A stretch of 64,000 nucleotides of DNA, taken from assembly GCA_016785225.1 (NCBI GenBank), contig JAFBJZ010000292.1, positions 62,001-126,000 of the forward strand, read 5' to 3'. Both the position numbers and the translations under genes were made by a program. The stretch comes from Psettodes erumei. Its lineage: Eukaryota; Chordata; Actinopteri; Pleuronectiformes; Psettodidae. Below are positions 11,816-25,423 of the stretch, in pieces (positions within the stretch are counted from its first letter, which is position 1; every line of letters begins with the position of its first letter). The notes beneath the pieces are model-generated. The model was not told the origin of the DNA. It saw only the letters and a list, made by a program, of their open reading frames with translations, and did not search any database.

Positions 11816-13980
11816 TGACAAGTTAGAAAAATGAAAACCTCATATCTTAATCCCTCATTTGCCCACGCAGACCTGATCACAGCAGAAGAGGGGGCAAACC
11901 ACAAAGCGGCATCAGAGAAGAAGGGCACGACAGGTAGGGAAAACAAACACACACACACACAAGCACCCCTATATGTTCACATTAACATATCGTACAAACA
12001 GACATAGTGCTTACAATGTGCCACTTAGGTAACGAAAGTGGTTTTAAACAACATTAACTTATATTAATATTAGTGTTCTTATGGTCATATTATTTTGCAG
12101 TCATTAAGGGAAGCTGACAGCAGCTTGTACCAAACAAATTTCAAGCTTCATGTCTGTAGGACTGAGACGTTTCCAGGAAGATTTGAATGGGAAATAAAAA
12201 CTACGTTTAAGTAACATTATTTCAAAGCTGTTTTCAGTGAGAAAACATTTGGAGGATATTTTCAGTGTGTCTGTAGGTGTCACCCTCACCACTGGGACAT
12301 GTCCAGTAAGCCCAGACCTCACGCAGGTTAACTGACCTCCATCATGGCAGCCATTTTTATAATTAATAACATTTAATTTAAGGAGGCTGGTGTGTGACAG
12401 GATTGTTGACCCAGATTTAAATAAAGTGGAGCCATTATATTATTAGTTCAGCTTGGCTTTACCTGGAACGAAAATACAACATCAGAAAGTTTATTGAAGA
12501 TAACTTCTTTAATTTTGATTTTTAATTGATGTGACCATATTTTGTATGTAAAGTCTCCATTTGCTGAAAAGCTAATCTATGTGGTCAGATGGAAGGCTTG
12601 AGTAGCTAACTGGAAATACTCAGGTAAATTACCTCAAAATTTTATTCAACTACAGTACTTCAGTAAATGAACTTAGTTATTAACTACTGTGCAACCTCTA
12701 TCTATCCCACAAATATAAAACATCTTTTCTAAGAACATTATACGTTATATTTTACCTGAGAACTAATTTTCAAATGTTATTGTTACCTATGTGAGTTGTC
12801 CAGTGAGTATATTAAGTATGAGTAGGACAGTATATCTGTGTAACTAAGCATATTCTTAAGAATACTAATCGAAAGTTTACCGTTTCCTGTTGGTGATGAA
12901 CGGGCACGAACAACAGTTCCACCATGTCATAAAGTTTCAGTGAACACTAGTGCCCTGTGTGTAACATGCATATGGGTAAATTGAACAATCCAGGGTTGAA
13001 AGGGAGCATCACTTATTTAAATGTATGTTCAAATAAGTGTCGGTGCATTCAACCTCTATTTCTCATTATACTAACACAATGTTCATATTTTCCACAGCTT
13101 GCAATTTCATCTACTTGAATGCTGTCCCCACTGAGATGTTGACAGGCCCTTGTGCGGTGCAGAAGGCAGTGGCTTTCACGCTCGAGAAGGGGCCCGGTTC
13201 CTTCACACCCACCGTAGCTAACATGAAGGTGTCTTTGAAAGGTGTAACGCTGACAGATATCAACAGGAAGTAAGAAACGACACATCCTGTGAATTTGCTG
13301 CTGAGATTTTACTTACATAGTGGTTTATGATATGTGGTTTCTGTGCAATTGTTGGAACTTTTTGTGAAACTGTAACTCTGTTTTTTTTCACAGGCTTTTC
13401 TTCAGGCGCCATTACCCTGCGCACCTGCTCAGCTACAGTGGTGAAGATCCAGACAATCGACTGTGAGTATGCAACAACGCATAATTAATTTTTTTTTGAA
13501 AATGATATACATTTGTGTTGGAAATAACAGTATGTTCCCTATGGTCACATTCTTTTTCTTGTTAGTAAAGAGTAAAGAGTGTTAGGTCTTTCTGTATGTC
13601 ACATTAATTCATTCACCACCGTATGCAAAATATCCTAATATACTCTTTGCCTGTTTTACTCTCACAGGTGGGTGGGAAAAGGCTCCAGTTTTGGTGCAAG
13701 GTAAGGTTTTGACTGTTTTTGACTGGATTATTGGTTTTGCATGTAACTGTAAATTCTACATTCCATCAATTTAGTCTTATACTTCAGTTTTGTTCAAATG
13801 AAATCTAATCTGCTCTGTCTTTGTCCCAACAGGATGTTTGGCTTTGTGGCCAAAGGTGTGGAGGCTGGCATGGAGAATGTGTGCCATATCTTCGCAGAGT
13901 ACGACCCCCTGCAGCCGTGCGGCACGGCCATCGAGTTTATCCAGGGTGCCATAGCTAAACTCCAGACACACGAGGACTGA
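7339..13980 (+). CDS. tns4: Tensin-4 (CTEN), SH2-PTB focal adhesion protein
   Basis: Tensin-4 is a short tensin without the N-terminal actin-binding region. It binds phosphotyrosine proteins through SH2 and beta-integrin tails through PTB at focal adhesions. The coding exons are 7339-7591, 8701-9043, 9166-9473, 9564-9659, 9853-9984, 10941-11033, 11684-11761, 11871-11933, 13098-13269, 13394-13462, 13668-13700 and 13833-13980. They total 1788 bases, in frame, 595 aa (human 715). Residues about 49-71 carry the tensin motif LDSLNQLILELDPTF, followed by a Ser/Pro-rich linker that includes FNDIPVLLVNGAPEPD. The SH2 domain is at about 322-432, with FWFRPHISR, the phosphotyrosine-pocket FVVRD, GSFGLAMKV and RHFLIESS. 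The PTB domain is at about 457-590, with GVTLTDINRKLFFRRHY and FGFVAKG. The start at 7339 is provisional. The exon opens at an acceptor at 7310, and in-frame codons precede the ATG, so a few extra residues could come from an upstream exon. More exons in 7592-8700 are possible but not needed. Confidence 0.92.
11781..11809. repeat. (GT)14 microsatellite in tns4 intron
   Basis: The run fills much of the 109-base intron between the tns4 exons ending at 11761 and starting at 11871. Confidence 0.95.
11947..11962. repeat. (AC)7 microsatellite in tns4 intron
   Basis: This short AC run begins 13 bases after the end of the tns4 exon at 11871-11933. It is complementary to the GT run on the other side of that exon. 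Confidence 0.9.
12600..12700. repeat. Degenerate dispersed teleost repeat (AGTACTT-type)
   Basis: The order of phrases (tactcaggtaaattacctca, then acagtacttcagtaaatg, then acttagttat) matches a short dispersed repeat I recognise from many fish introns. It lies in the tns4 intron between 11934 and 13097. The family name and exact ends cannot be assigned without a repeat library. Confidence 0.4.
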
Positions 13981-16854
13981 GATAATTCAAACAGCGTAGG
14001 GCTTTAAGGCTCGACTTAAACTGTCTGTACATACTGTACTTTTCTCAAGTAACCTGTTCAGTGTGGTGGCCATGGTGAGTCTGACTCCTGCTCCTGCAAG
14101 TTAGCCTCTGTGTCACATGATGAATTGGTATTGCTAAGGATGACCCACCCAGATCTGCAACATGGACAAATCATTGAAAATTGATTGACCCAAAGTAAAA
14201 TTAAAAAGACAGGTGTGTCTGTGGCATATATGAAGATATACAGGACTGAAGAGCTGTCAAACCAGAAGAAAATAGACAGGGGACCAGCAACATACAGTAT
14301 AAGATTTTTATATTTTACTGCCACTACTGTTAAAATAACCAGCTTGTAAAAATGCTAATACACACAATTTGGATCACTTGCTATATATATATATGAAGAT
14401 GCCTAGACAATCAGTTCAGTATAAAATGTAATTGTTTAAAATGTTCAATCAGCACCTTGCTTATATGTTAGGGCTTTATTTTGTCTTATTTCTTCTCTGC
14501 CAAATGAATCCTGTGTAAATTGAGATGTAAATCTTCTCCTGCTGATGCTATAGAATATACTGTTGAGGGAATGTGAAGGTTCTGTTAATAGAGTAGAAGA
14601 AAATACTGTTTTGTCCTTTAATTTCAAAGCAGAAACTTTACATACGCCCTAGTTGTATAGTTCAGAATGTATTTATTAAACTGCACTGAAAAACATTACT
14701 TTCTATATATTAATGTACTCGAAATCTTTATTATTAAAGATGAACACGTTGAACCGCTTGAGTTGTGTTTGTAAATGTTCCTCTCTGAGAAAGGGATGAA
14801 GGTGCGAACAATCTTCTTCTCCTCAACCTCAAAGTCTGTGCAAAAAGAGGCCGACCAGCTTACCTGCCTCACGTGATTACAGTGGTTAGCCTGTGCCCTC
14901 TAGCAAGTCAAATTATGACTAAAATGGAAAACACGTGACAGAAAACACAAGGATCTGCACGTATTTATTTTTTTATTTTAAATGATATACAGCTAGACAA
15001 AAGCATACTGCTTTATTTTGAAGTTACAGAGCTCCCAAAATGAAGAGTGTGCTTCATGAAGCAAAGCAAAATCAAGCACAGAGCTGCATAGATAATATCT
15101 TTAAATATTCTCCACATATTCTGAGGCACCCAAATGCACAACGGTCCATTTCATAATCTGAATATCTTTGGTGCCGACTGGAAACCGAGCATAAAAACTC
15201 TTCATCTAAAGTGTAACAGATAGCATGTGTTACACAACCAGAGTTGAGCATTGAAGATGTGTCAACTATTTACAAATACTGCCCTCCTCTGGTTAGGACA
15301 GGGAAACTAAATTCTCAGAGACACACGCTGAGGGTGAGGAGCCTCACTGCAGTTGAGATCACAGTGAGCAGTTTTTCTTTCTTTATGTATTTTAAGGATA
15401 GTGCGTCATAAAATGCAGCTACATTATTAGGTTGTGTTGCAAGATATTTCTTATCCCCACATAGAGAATGACCTGCAATGACAAAGACCCTCAAAGTACA
15501 CACAATCTGGATATCTCTCAGTGCTGATGTTCCTCTAGGTGCTGAAAGTGGCTGCAGTGCAAGCATTCAGGGACTGTACAAAAGTTACTTAGGTAGGGAG
15601 GACTATGTTTCACTTTTTAAAAGGCATACCCCTCTCCGTCAATACTTTCATTGTAACATTCATTGATAAATAGGAACTTTTCAACACCCTTCTCACAATT
15701 TGTCATTGTAATCAAACACTACTGGCACAATGTAATTCATATATGTCAAGGCGGTGTGGGTGGGGGTGTGTGTGTGTGACCTGGTAGTTTTGGACAGTGT
15801 CCCAGGTTAAATCACAGACAAATGACTTCTGTTGTAACAAACATTATAAAATGGGTTCAGGATCTATACTGTTACAATATCACTGCATATGTTTTTACTA
15901 ACACAAAAAATTAAGTGGAAAGTACGTCTGTAATGGAAGGTAGCCTTCAAATTGCTAAATCCTGGAATGGAATTAGCAATTTCCCAAATAATAGTAAGAT
16001 AAGTTATTTACCCATTATTTACTGACTATTTAACCAAATATTCTAACTATTTTTTATTTTTGAAGTAAGTGGTGTCATATTCACTCTGCATGTTTACATT
16101 TATTTACATGCTCTTTTACTGTAGCTCTGCCTTCTGTTTAGATACAACATAAAGTGGAAGTGGGAGCTATGCTAGCACAGTAGCACATCACATGCTCTCT
16201 AAAGGTGTGACATTTATGACCTACCCTGCAGCCCCCATCTGAGCCTTCCCCTTTTCTGAACCCTCCTCCCCCAAATCATTCCCAAACAGTCCCTTACAGA
16301 AACTCTATTTCAAAAACCCTTAGATAGTACACAGCATCATAGTGATCTCTGACTCTACACCTCCAGCTATCAACTATCTGTGCACTCTGTACCAAGTGTT
16401 AATTAGAATCAAATGCTGTAGTTAAGCAGAGTCATATGCTTGATATAATCTCTTTTCTCTCATGACCTCATACTGAAATAATGACACTTTTACTTCATCT
16501 AGAAAGACGAAGGGGAAATATGTTTGCATATTAAATTGTTGACCTCTGTAATGTAATGGATGTAGGTCTGATATATCTGAAGTGGCTTTCTGACACTATA
16601 AAAATGGCCCCATTAGAGCCGCACTGATGGGTTTTCTTTTTCCTGCCAAGGTCAAGAGAAACCTCTCCTTCAGTCATCAGCTGCGACGCACAGTTCAGTG
16701 AATGTTGTAATTGGAAATTCACATTAAGCATGATGGTAATGGATGGCAATATCCCAGATGTCAATGACAGATGCTATTTCTGCAACTTCAGCATCACCCG
16801 CATTACCACAAACTGCTGCAAACCAGCGCTGCCTCTGACCCGCGGGTGACAGAG
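13981..16854. other. Spacer between convergent tns4 and krt222 3' ends
   Basis: The tail-to-tail spacer of 2.9 kb should hold both 3' UTRs. ATTAAA at 14675-14680 is a candidate tns4 poly(A) signal. TTTATT motifs near 15011 and 16053 would be AATAAA on the minus strand for krt222. No coding exon was recognised. Confidence 0.45.
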
Positions 16855-19046
16855 TTACTGCGTGATAGTTGGGATGCTGCGAGATCTCTTCATGATGAGG
16901 CGCACCTCCACGTCGGGGAGGCTGTCCTGTTTAGTCTGGGCGCACCCCTCGTCTGCTGCGGCCATGTGCAGGTCGAAGCGCAGTGACACAGACTTCTTCC
17001 TCAGCTTGGGATTCCCTCTGAAGAAGGAGCCCTCCCACTGCTTTATCACCTTGTCGATCTTCTCCGTCCTGACGAGAGAGGAGAGAAAACCATAGCAGTA
17101 AAAGTGAGAAATGTCCCAGGATTTTATTCATGGTCAGGACAATGCATGCACATTAAAAAAGTTGTTTTTTTACAGTAGGTCTCTAGTTTATGTATAAAAC
17201 ATATTTTCTTTTGTTCAGGAGCACACATAGAATTATTATTTGTCACTATTTTGAATGTGAATGGCAACTGGAGGAGGTTTTTTTCTCTACATGGCACAAA
17301 AGTAATGTAAAGTGACAAGAGTAAGAAAAAGTAACTATTTCATTCATCAATTTATTCATCATTCCACATGATGAGGCAGGCTGTTCACTTCACTGCACAA
17401 TGACAGCAGGGGGCAGCAATGGAGCACACTTTGTTGCTGAAATGTGACAGCTCATAGTGCCTAAATATGGTCCTGTATACGAAATTTATCACATTATAAT
17501 AATGATTATTATTATTATTATTATTATGATATCACATGACATTACATAAATAGAGTTCAGACTAATAGATACATGAGGCTGTAGGAAAGAAAGCTTTGGG
17601 AATTGGTATAATATAACAGTTAGAAGAACAGTTCCAGAAGCGTGTAATAGATGTTCCACAAACACAAACATTTGTCATTGAGAGATGCTGGTTCCCTTTT
17701 CCTTTTTTTTTTTTTTTACACAAAGAACCTTAAATGTTCAGATGTTGAGCTTGTGCAGGAGTTAAGTCGCTATGTTAGCATTCATTTTGGGATCATGTCT
17801 CTGGCCATTTGACAGGTTCAGTCTCCTGTTAACTCTGTTTTGGTCACCAACTCTTAGGGGAAATATCCAGCTCTTTAGCTACTGAATGGTCCACTATGTT
17901 CACCTGCTAGGTTACTAGCTTACACTTCTTCCATCAATGACTGCGGACTTGCTGAAGACTCGAGTACATATGTCAGTGGAAGAATCCTACAGGAATGATT
18001 TTTGGAACATTCAGATCAAATAACTTTGGTGGGCCGGCCTCCAAAGTCCTTCGGTATCAGTGAAGAAATCAGTCAAGTGAAAGTGACTTATACAACCTAC
18101 TGGACACAGCGAAAAGAGAAAACAACTAATCAGCCCTTTATATCTGAGCCAATTATCTTTATACACAGAGGCCTGATCTAATTAAACAGCTGCTGGGACA
18201 AAAGGAGGCCCTCCCAAACATACCACAACACCCTGCAATGCCTAATGTGAACAAGTAATTATCCTTTGTGAAGCAACATTCATGGAATGACCATGGGCAG
18301 AGCTGGTGAGGACATACACGCATGTGTGTAGCTCTCTGCAGGCATTATGCAAATGTGTGTGTGTGTTTGCGGCTGGTAACACCTGAAGCATGAACAATGA
18401 ATTCCACCCATGCCTGATCCAACAAATACAAATGCCATGCCCTGAAGACTCCACACCAGGCTGGTACCTCCACATCAACAACAGGCTATTAAAGGAAGGA
18501 AAATTCCCATGCAGCACTATGATGACTTACTCATGGGAACCTGTGCTGCCTACTGAACATTTTACGTCCTGTAACTTGTTTGACGTGTATGACAAATTCC
18601 ATCAATTTACAACTTGTCTGTTGGTCCAGACGTCGCCGGGGTGGGGAGGACATGCAGATTGTGTCATTACAAACAGATGAAACACAAAAGCACAGGCAGT
18701 CAAAGCCTGAGAGGCTTCCAGAGATTAAACCAGCAAGAAGCTGTTATTTCATGGTTAAAGAGGCCTTCATCTCAGTGATGTAAAACAGTACACTCTTAAG
18801 TGATGCTGATAGTGTATGATGTTAGAAATTGCCTACATTTCAGACTGAAGCAGAGGTGCTGACTGCAGGTCAGTGGGGGGCACAAAGATCAATACTTACT
18901 CAATGGTGCCGTGACCCTCTGCACTCTCCCGCACAACATTGCCCTGAAGAATCTCTTGAGTCTTCACAGTGGAGATTGGCAAGTCTTTATCTTGCTCTGG
19001 CTCTGTGGGAAGACATTAACGACAAATCATAACAAGATATGACTGT

Positions 19047-19077
<31 letters not shown>

Positions 19078-22000
19078 CTTACCTGTGAGTATCACTAAGC
19101 TCTGCTGTCTGTGCAGTATGCTTTTCTTTAGCCCGTTCTCTGCTGGTAGGAGTGACGGTATGTCGGGCAGAGGTTCAGACTTGGGTTCATCCGGAGTAAC
19201 AGCGGGGTCACTGAAACCGTTCTCCAGCCCGTTCTCCTTCGGCTCCACCACAGAAGACCTCCAGGGTCGTAAACCCAGTGGCTGCACATCACGACCCATG
19301 TACCTGCAGCCACAAGTGCAGCATATAGAGTAATCGACGACTATGTGTGTCTTGATTAAAATGACTGGTTGTCATTTTTTGAAATTAGTTTTTTGGCTTT
19401 CTTGCAGAGAATTAGTTGGGAATACTGATACCACTCTGTTGTCTGTATGCTACAGCTAAGAGATCGTTGCTCGTCACAGCATAAAACTGTCAGCTGGTGC
19501 AAAACAGCTATCTTAGCTCTGTCAAAAGGTAAAAAAATGCTATTACAAGAAATGGCAAGGCTCACTAATTAACAAGTGATGTTTTAAATGTGTATACAGC
19601 ACATTAATGCATACATAAAACCAGTGTCTACAAATGGCAAATTATGTAGGCTGTTTCCAGTTATTATGCTAAGCTAAACTGTCTCCTAACTGTAGTTAGT
19701 ATGACTGACATCTATGACAGTAAGTTTGATACTTTCATTTAATTCTCAGTAAGAGAAGAAACATATTTTCCAAAATGTTGAACAACTTATTTATCTTGAT
19801 TTACGATAACCTATTTAATGCACCAACCAACCACTGAGCTCTGCAGGGAGCAAGTTCTTGAGCTACAGAATGTTGACTGACCACAGTCCAAACCCTAAAA
19901 CTAAACATAACTAAAACCTCAGCCTATCCTTACTTAACCCGTAGCAGGATAAGACTGTCTGCCAAAACCACTCCAACACAGGTAGTCTCACCATGCCTGT
20001 CTCCACCTGAGCAGTATCATCTCAAAGAACTTCATCCTTGATCTTGAAAAACCCCCCAGATCAAATTAAACTCTGGGTACCTGCACTGGAGGATCTTCAT
20101 AAGCAAAAATCTACAACTTCCAATGAAAGCTGACATCTACGATGTTTTCTGTACCAAGCCTGGACCACCCACAGCCACCACATCAAAGCACAGCAATTGG
20201 TCCATCTACACCGGTAGAATTACAGAGGAGTGTGCTAAAACCAACAAAAAGACTATTATGACAGTTATCATCCAACATCAGTTATGCTGGCTAGGGCATG
20301 TCAGGGATGCCCCGACACAGACAGCCCTGCAAGAGTCTACACCGGCAATTATACCATCCATGAACAGCAGTTAGCAGGAGGCAGAAGAAGGGCTGAAAAA
20401 CAAAGAGATGTGGCATCCCATCCAGCAACATTGAGAATGCCAGCAAGGAGGCCATAGGTGAATGGACAGAAGGACAGCAGCCACTCTAAACACGAGACGG
20501 ATAACAATGCATAACTGCGTTGCAGTATGTGGAGTACTGTTTTTTTTTTTTTACTTAATCTAACACTTCTAATACTTTGGTTTGTGAATAAATAACCGCA
20601 AAACCAAAGACACTCATATCAGCTGCAGCAAATGCTACCATGCTAACACGCTACGCTAATACCATGTTAGCATGCTGATGTTTGCATTTGGCTCTCAGCT
20701 CCAGCGTGCCTGAGTACAACTTCACAGAGCTGCTCGTGTTGCTGTAGACACTTAGTTCTGTTATCCTACAATTTTGCTAAAATATTAATGCGTCTGAGTC
20801 TTCATCTCGTGCAAAAGACAGCCCTTATTGTCCACAAATAAATGTTAGCTCTCTTTGCACAACCTGGATCATCAGTGTGATCTTTTGTGCCTGAGGATGC
20901 TCTCTTCTCTTTCTTGTATTTGTCACACAGCCGTCTCAGCCTCCACGTGCCACCCACTCAGTTGCCACCCTTCTCAAATATGAATGCACAATGAACATTT
21001 CAGATGCTACATCCTGCCCCTCCTTGCATCAATAATATCTGCCAAAGTCATTTTTTTGGAATGAAAAGCGTCTGCAATTTAAAGAAATTAGCAAAACCAA
21101 AGGGGGCTCATCTCTGTAACTTCTACATGATTCACAAGACAAAATTACCTTCCTCAAACTATAAATCATGTGGTTGATGCAGCAAATGTATCAAATTGCA
21201 CTGGAGTTCAATGTGTGATGTCGATCTGTGGTCACAAATGCCTGTGAAGATAATTAAAGGCCATGGCAAAAGAATGGAATATTCCCTAATAAAATAGCTT
21301 GATGCTGGCAGGCTTCTATCATCGTGTTTGATTATAGACAGAGTTGGATTTTTAGGTTATAAATCAGTGGCAAAAGTTTGTTAGTTTCACATAACTTATT
21401 GTTTGTGCTTTCTGTAGGTAAAACTAGATGAAATACATGTACATGTAGATGTGCCTATGTTGTGTGTTTGTACTCTACAGCACTAGCCTGTCTCAATCTG
21501 CAATTATTGTGGATTAATATTTTCTTTTCAGATAAAATATACATAATCTGCAGAATAATGGTAGGCTTTAACAAAACTGGAAATGCTCATGCATGAAATT
21601 ATCAGTTTGACAACTATGTAAATGATAATGATTAAGAAATAATTTTACTTATGTCAATTAATGTGTCCACATAAGGTATACGTTTTTGTTGCAAACTTCT
21701 CAAATTTTTTCAACTAACTAAGTAAAGATTAGTCTTCTGGTTGACACTGAAAACACAAACTGGATGATTCCAACTATTATTCCCTCCTGGCTCCTCTAAT
21801 GTTTCCATTCCTTTCTCTGCCTCTTGCACACACCTGCCCTCCTCACGCTCCAGCAGACGTCGGTAAGTGGCGATCTCTCGCTCCAGCCTCATCTTGGTGT
21901 TGAGGAGCTGGCTGTGACGCTGGCGCTGGGTGGCTAGTCCGCCCCTCACCTGCTCCAACTCGCTCTCCAGCCCGACAATCACCTGGGAGAGATCCTGCAG

Positions 22001-25000
22001 CTGGCTGGAGTACATCCGCTGGGTCTGGTGCAAGGAACTCTCCAGGCCTTTCTCCTGGATAGCAAGAGGCAAGAGGCTATTAACATAATTAGATGGACAT
22101 AACTGGACAGCTATCTTTATGTTTCTAAATAGCACAGGATACAAAGGAATGTGTATAATCTAATAATGTTATAATAGTCCATAATAGAATCATAAAAAAT
22201 AGCATGAATGGAATCCCTCACTGGCTTCCCATCACCAAGAGTACAAATCCATGTTGGTGCATGTGAAATGCCGTCTAAAAGCTTATCAAAAATGTATTCA
22301 AGAAATACTTAATAGTATTAGTTGTTAATTAAGTAGGTAGGAAGTTAAGTATTTTTTCATCTTCAGTTTTCAACTTGGATCCGGCCCTAAATTCTTCATA
22401 GAACTAATGACACGCCCACCAGACATGGTAGTGTTAGTTAGTGGCACCCTTACAGAGCCACTAGCATGGCTGTAGTCTTGTTATCACATTCTTATATCTT
22501 ATTCTTATTTTTATATGCAGTTATTACATGTAATTACAAGTAGAGGCAATTTAATATTTGCTGCTATAGATTGTAGCCCAATCATTTTACATTTTTGTAA
22601 AAAATAATAATTGAGAAATGTGTGGTTAATGGGTTAAAAAATGCAATGCTTGTATAACTCTACAGTTGGGAGTTGGGCTCACGTGAGACGTGATGATGTA
22701 TGTTTTCTTACCAAGGCATGCAGGGTCTCAATCTCCACCTGCAGAAAGTGCCACTGCTTCCTGGCCTCCGCTAGCTCCGCCCGCGCCTCCCTCAGAGCTG
22801 CCCCGCCGAGGCTCACCTGAGCCCATGCTGCCTCCTCCTGGGTGGGGTGAGCAGGAAGTGGGGATCAGACTTTAAAAGAGGTGCAAGAACCCCAACACTG
22901 CCCTGTAGTGAGTACCACCCTCTCAGCCAAATGTATACACCTAAACATACACACTCTCGCTCATTTTAACTAGCAAACACAACAACCTGTTAGAAGAACT
23001 GTGTTTCCGATCAAAAAAACCATACACCAAACGTGTTCATGTGCAGAAGCTGATGGTTGATTCTTGGAATTAACATCTGGAGGCAGGCCTGGTGACAAGC
23101 AACCACCTCACACACTAACAAGCACCTGTTTCTTTCCCACTGGCACTTGTTTCGGTTTATCTTAACAGACGGTGGAGCAGACACCTGGGCCTGTGGTATA
23201 CACAGAGCTGTACAAACTGTGCTGACAAACTGTATAACTTTTAAGCATTTCACACACACTGTCCCCTCCCCCCAAAGCAGTGAAGTGGTAGAATTCCCTC
23301 AGAACAGGTATGACAATATTTTGACAGCAAAAACACACAAGTTATCTTCTTTTAAATTTGGTAAGCCAGTTATTCTCATTTTCTCATTCACTGCATTAAG
23401 TAATCTTTAATTAACAGGAGAATTATGCAACAGACAAAGTTTGGTAAAGAATATCCTACATTAGCAATATATTATTCATAACACTGACCAAATATGTGCC
23501 TCATCAGACATTATCTTTGATCATTATTACATCATCAGTCCTCTCAGGTCGTAGTTGAAGTATTTAGATCCTTCACTTCAGTAAAAGTACCAGTACCTCA
23601 CTATTTTTGTACTTGATGTAAAAATGTAAATGATGCCTAAAGTATCTCAGGTTATATTTCAGATGCCACTTGTCTGATTTTGACAAACTGCTGGTGTTTA
23701 GTCTGTATCTGTACATACTGTTGCTCATTCCAGTATGCCATTACACAGATATAAAATGAGTAATTTTAAGGTGCCCTGTGGGAGTTTGTGACAGTTGATA
23801 ATGTTATGGAGCAATATTTTCAAAGGTGGGTCGATTGTAAACATAGCATTTATTGGTGTGCGTGTTTATGCTTAAAAAAGGCATTAATGACACTGAAAAT
23901 GATGGTAAATGCCATGTAGATTTGGTGCCTGCATCAGGGTTCTTTGCTGTGATTTGCAGTCTAGCTTTGCCAACTCATGAAGAAAAGAATGCTTCCTAGG
24001 GATCACAGGTTATTCCAGGTTATTCCAGTATAGGATTATAACAATTTAAAATCCAGATTGAATCCATTTTGAAGACACTTTACAGTTCAACCTAAACATC
24101 ATCCATAGTATCCATGGTGGACATCATGCAGGCTTTTGACTGCAGCATTGTGTAACCTTTACTTTAGTGGGACAGACAGAGTGGGTCTGGTGTAAACAAC
24201 AGCGTTTCATTAAACCTGCTCTTATTTAGCACCGTGGTGGCTGGCAGCCCTAAGGCACTTTATTGTCACTGCCATACCAAAGTCATTGTGCTGTGGCACA
24301 GAAACACTGGGACAATAGAAGGCACCCAGACTGAAAGGGCAGTTGGCTAAAATAACAACAGAAATGCTGCAAGATAGATGAGAATGAGGATTTAGGTTGT
24401 AATTTGTTTGGATTTAAATATTTAATGAAGGCCAGGGATCATTTACACAGAACAGTAAGTGATCTTGTGCTGAAACACAATACTTTACTAGTGTGTATCA
24501 CATCTAGTGCTACACACTAGTAAAGTATTGTGTAGCAGTATTGTGTAGCAGTTTTTAGAATAGAGTGAGGAGGCGATCATGCAAAGTCACACAAAAACCT
24601 GCAAGATGGCATAAACAGACAAACATGCACAAAAAGGAGGGAGAGGCGTAGTGTGTCTTAAGCCTACAGCTTTTCACCAGAGTCAACAAACACCCCATGA
24701 GCTCAAGTCCAGTGCATACATCAGTCCGCCTTGCCTGTGGGAGAATGTGGAGTTGGTCTTGAGGGTGTGTCTGGCTGGCGGTGAGCCAGGACAACATGGA
24801 AGAGGCACAGAATAAAAAGATAAGTGAAGATGCAGGAGGAGACACATACCTCACTGAGAGCTCCACTGAGTGATCTGGATGCTGCTGATGCTGCTGCTCC
24901 AGCGGAGCGGCTGGGCCCAGCCAAGCTGGCAGGCGGATTCGAGACGGTGCCCAGGCTGTAGTGTCGCTCGCCGGGGCCGGGGAGTCTGTTGTGATCGCAC

Positions 25001-25383
25001 TGCGCTCTGATTCGGTCGAGGAGCCGGGTGAGCTCCATCCCTGTGCCATCCTCCTCCTCCCCTCCTGCTGCTGCTGCTGTGGCTGCTGTCGCTAACGGGG
25101 CATCGCAGGAGCTGGCCCGCTGCAGCTGCAGAGCCTGGGCTGCCTGCAAACAGCCAACCAGACAGAGCAAGAGAGGGGTTGGGGGCGGGGGAGAGTAAGA
25201 CAGAGAGAGAGGGAGAGGGAGAGAGGATGAGAAGAGAGTAAGTGATGTAAATGGAGAGAGGAATACAAAAGAAAAACAAAGCAAAGGGAGAGATGAAATT
25301 AGTTGAGGAATGTATATGTGAATGGATGCAAAGGAGAAAAAGAGGGCAAGAGAAAAAAGGAAGAGTGGATATGTGTGTGTGTG

Positions 25384-25423
<40 letters not shown>

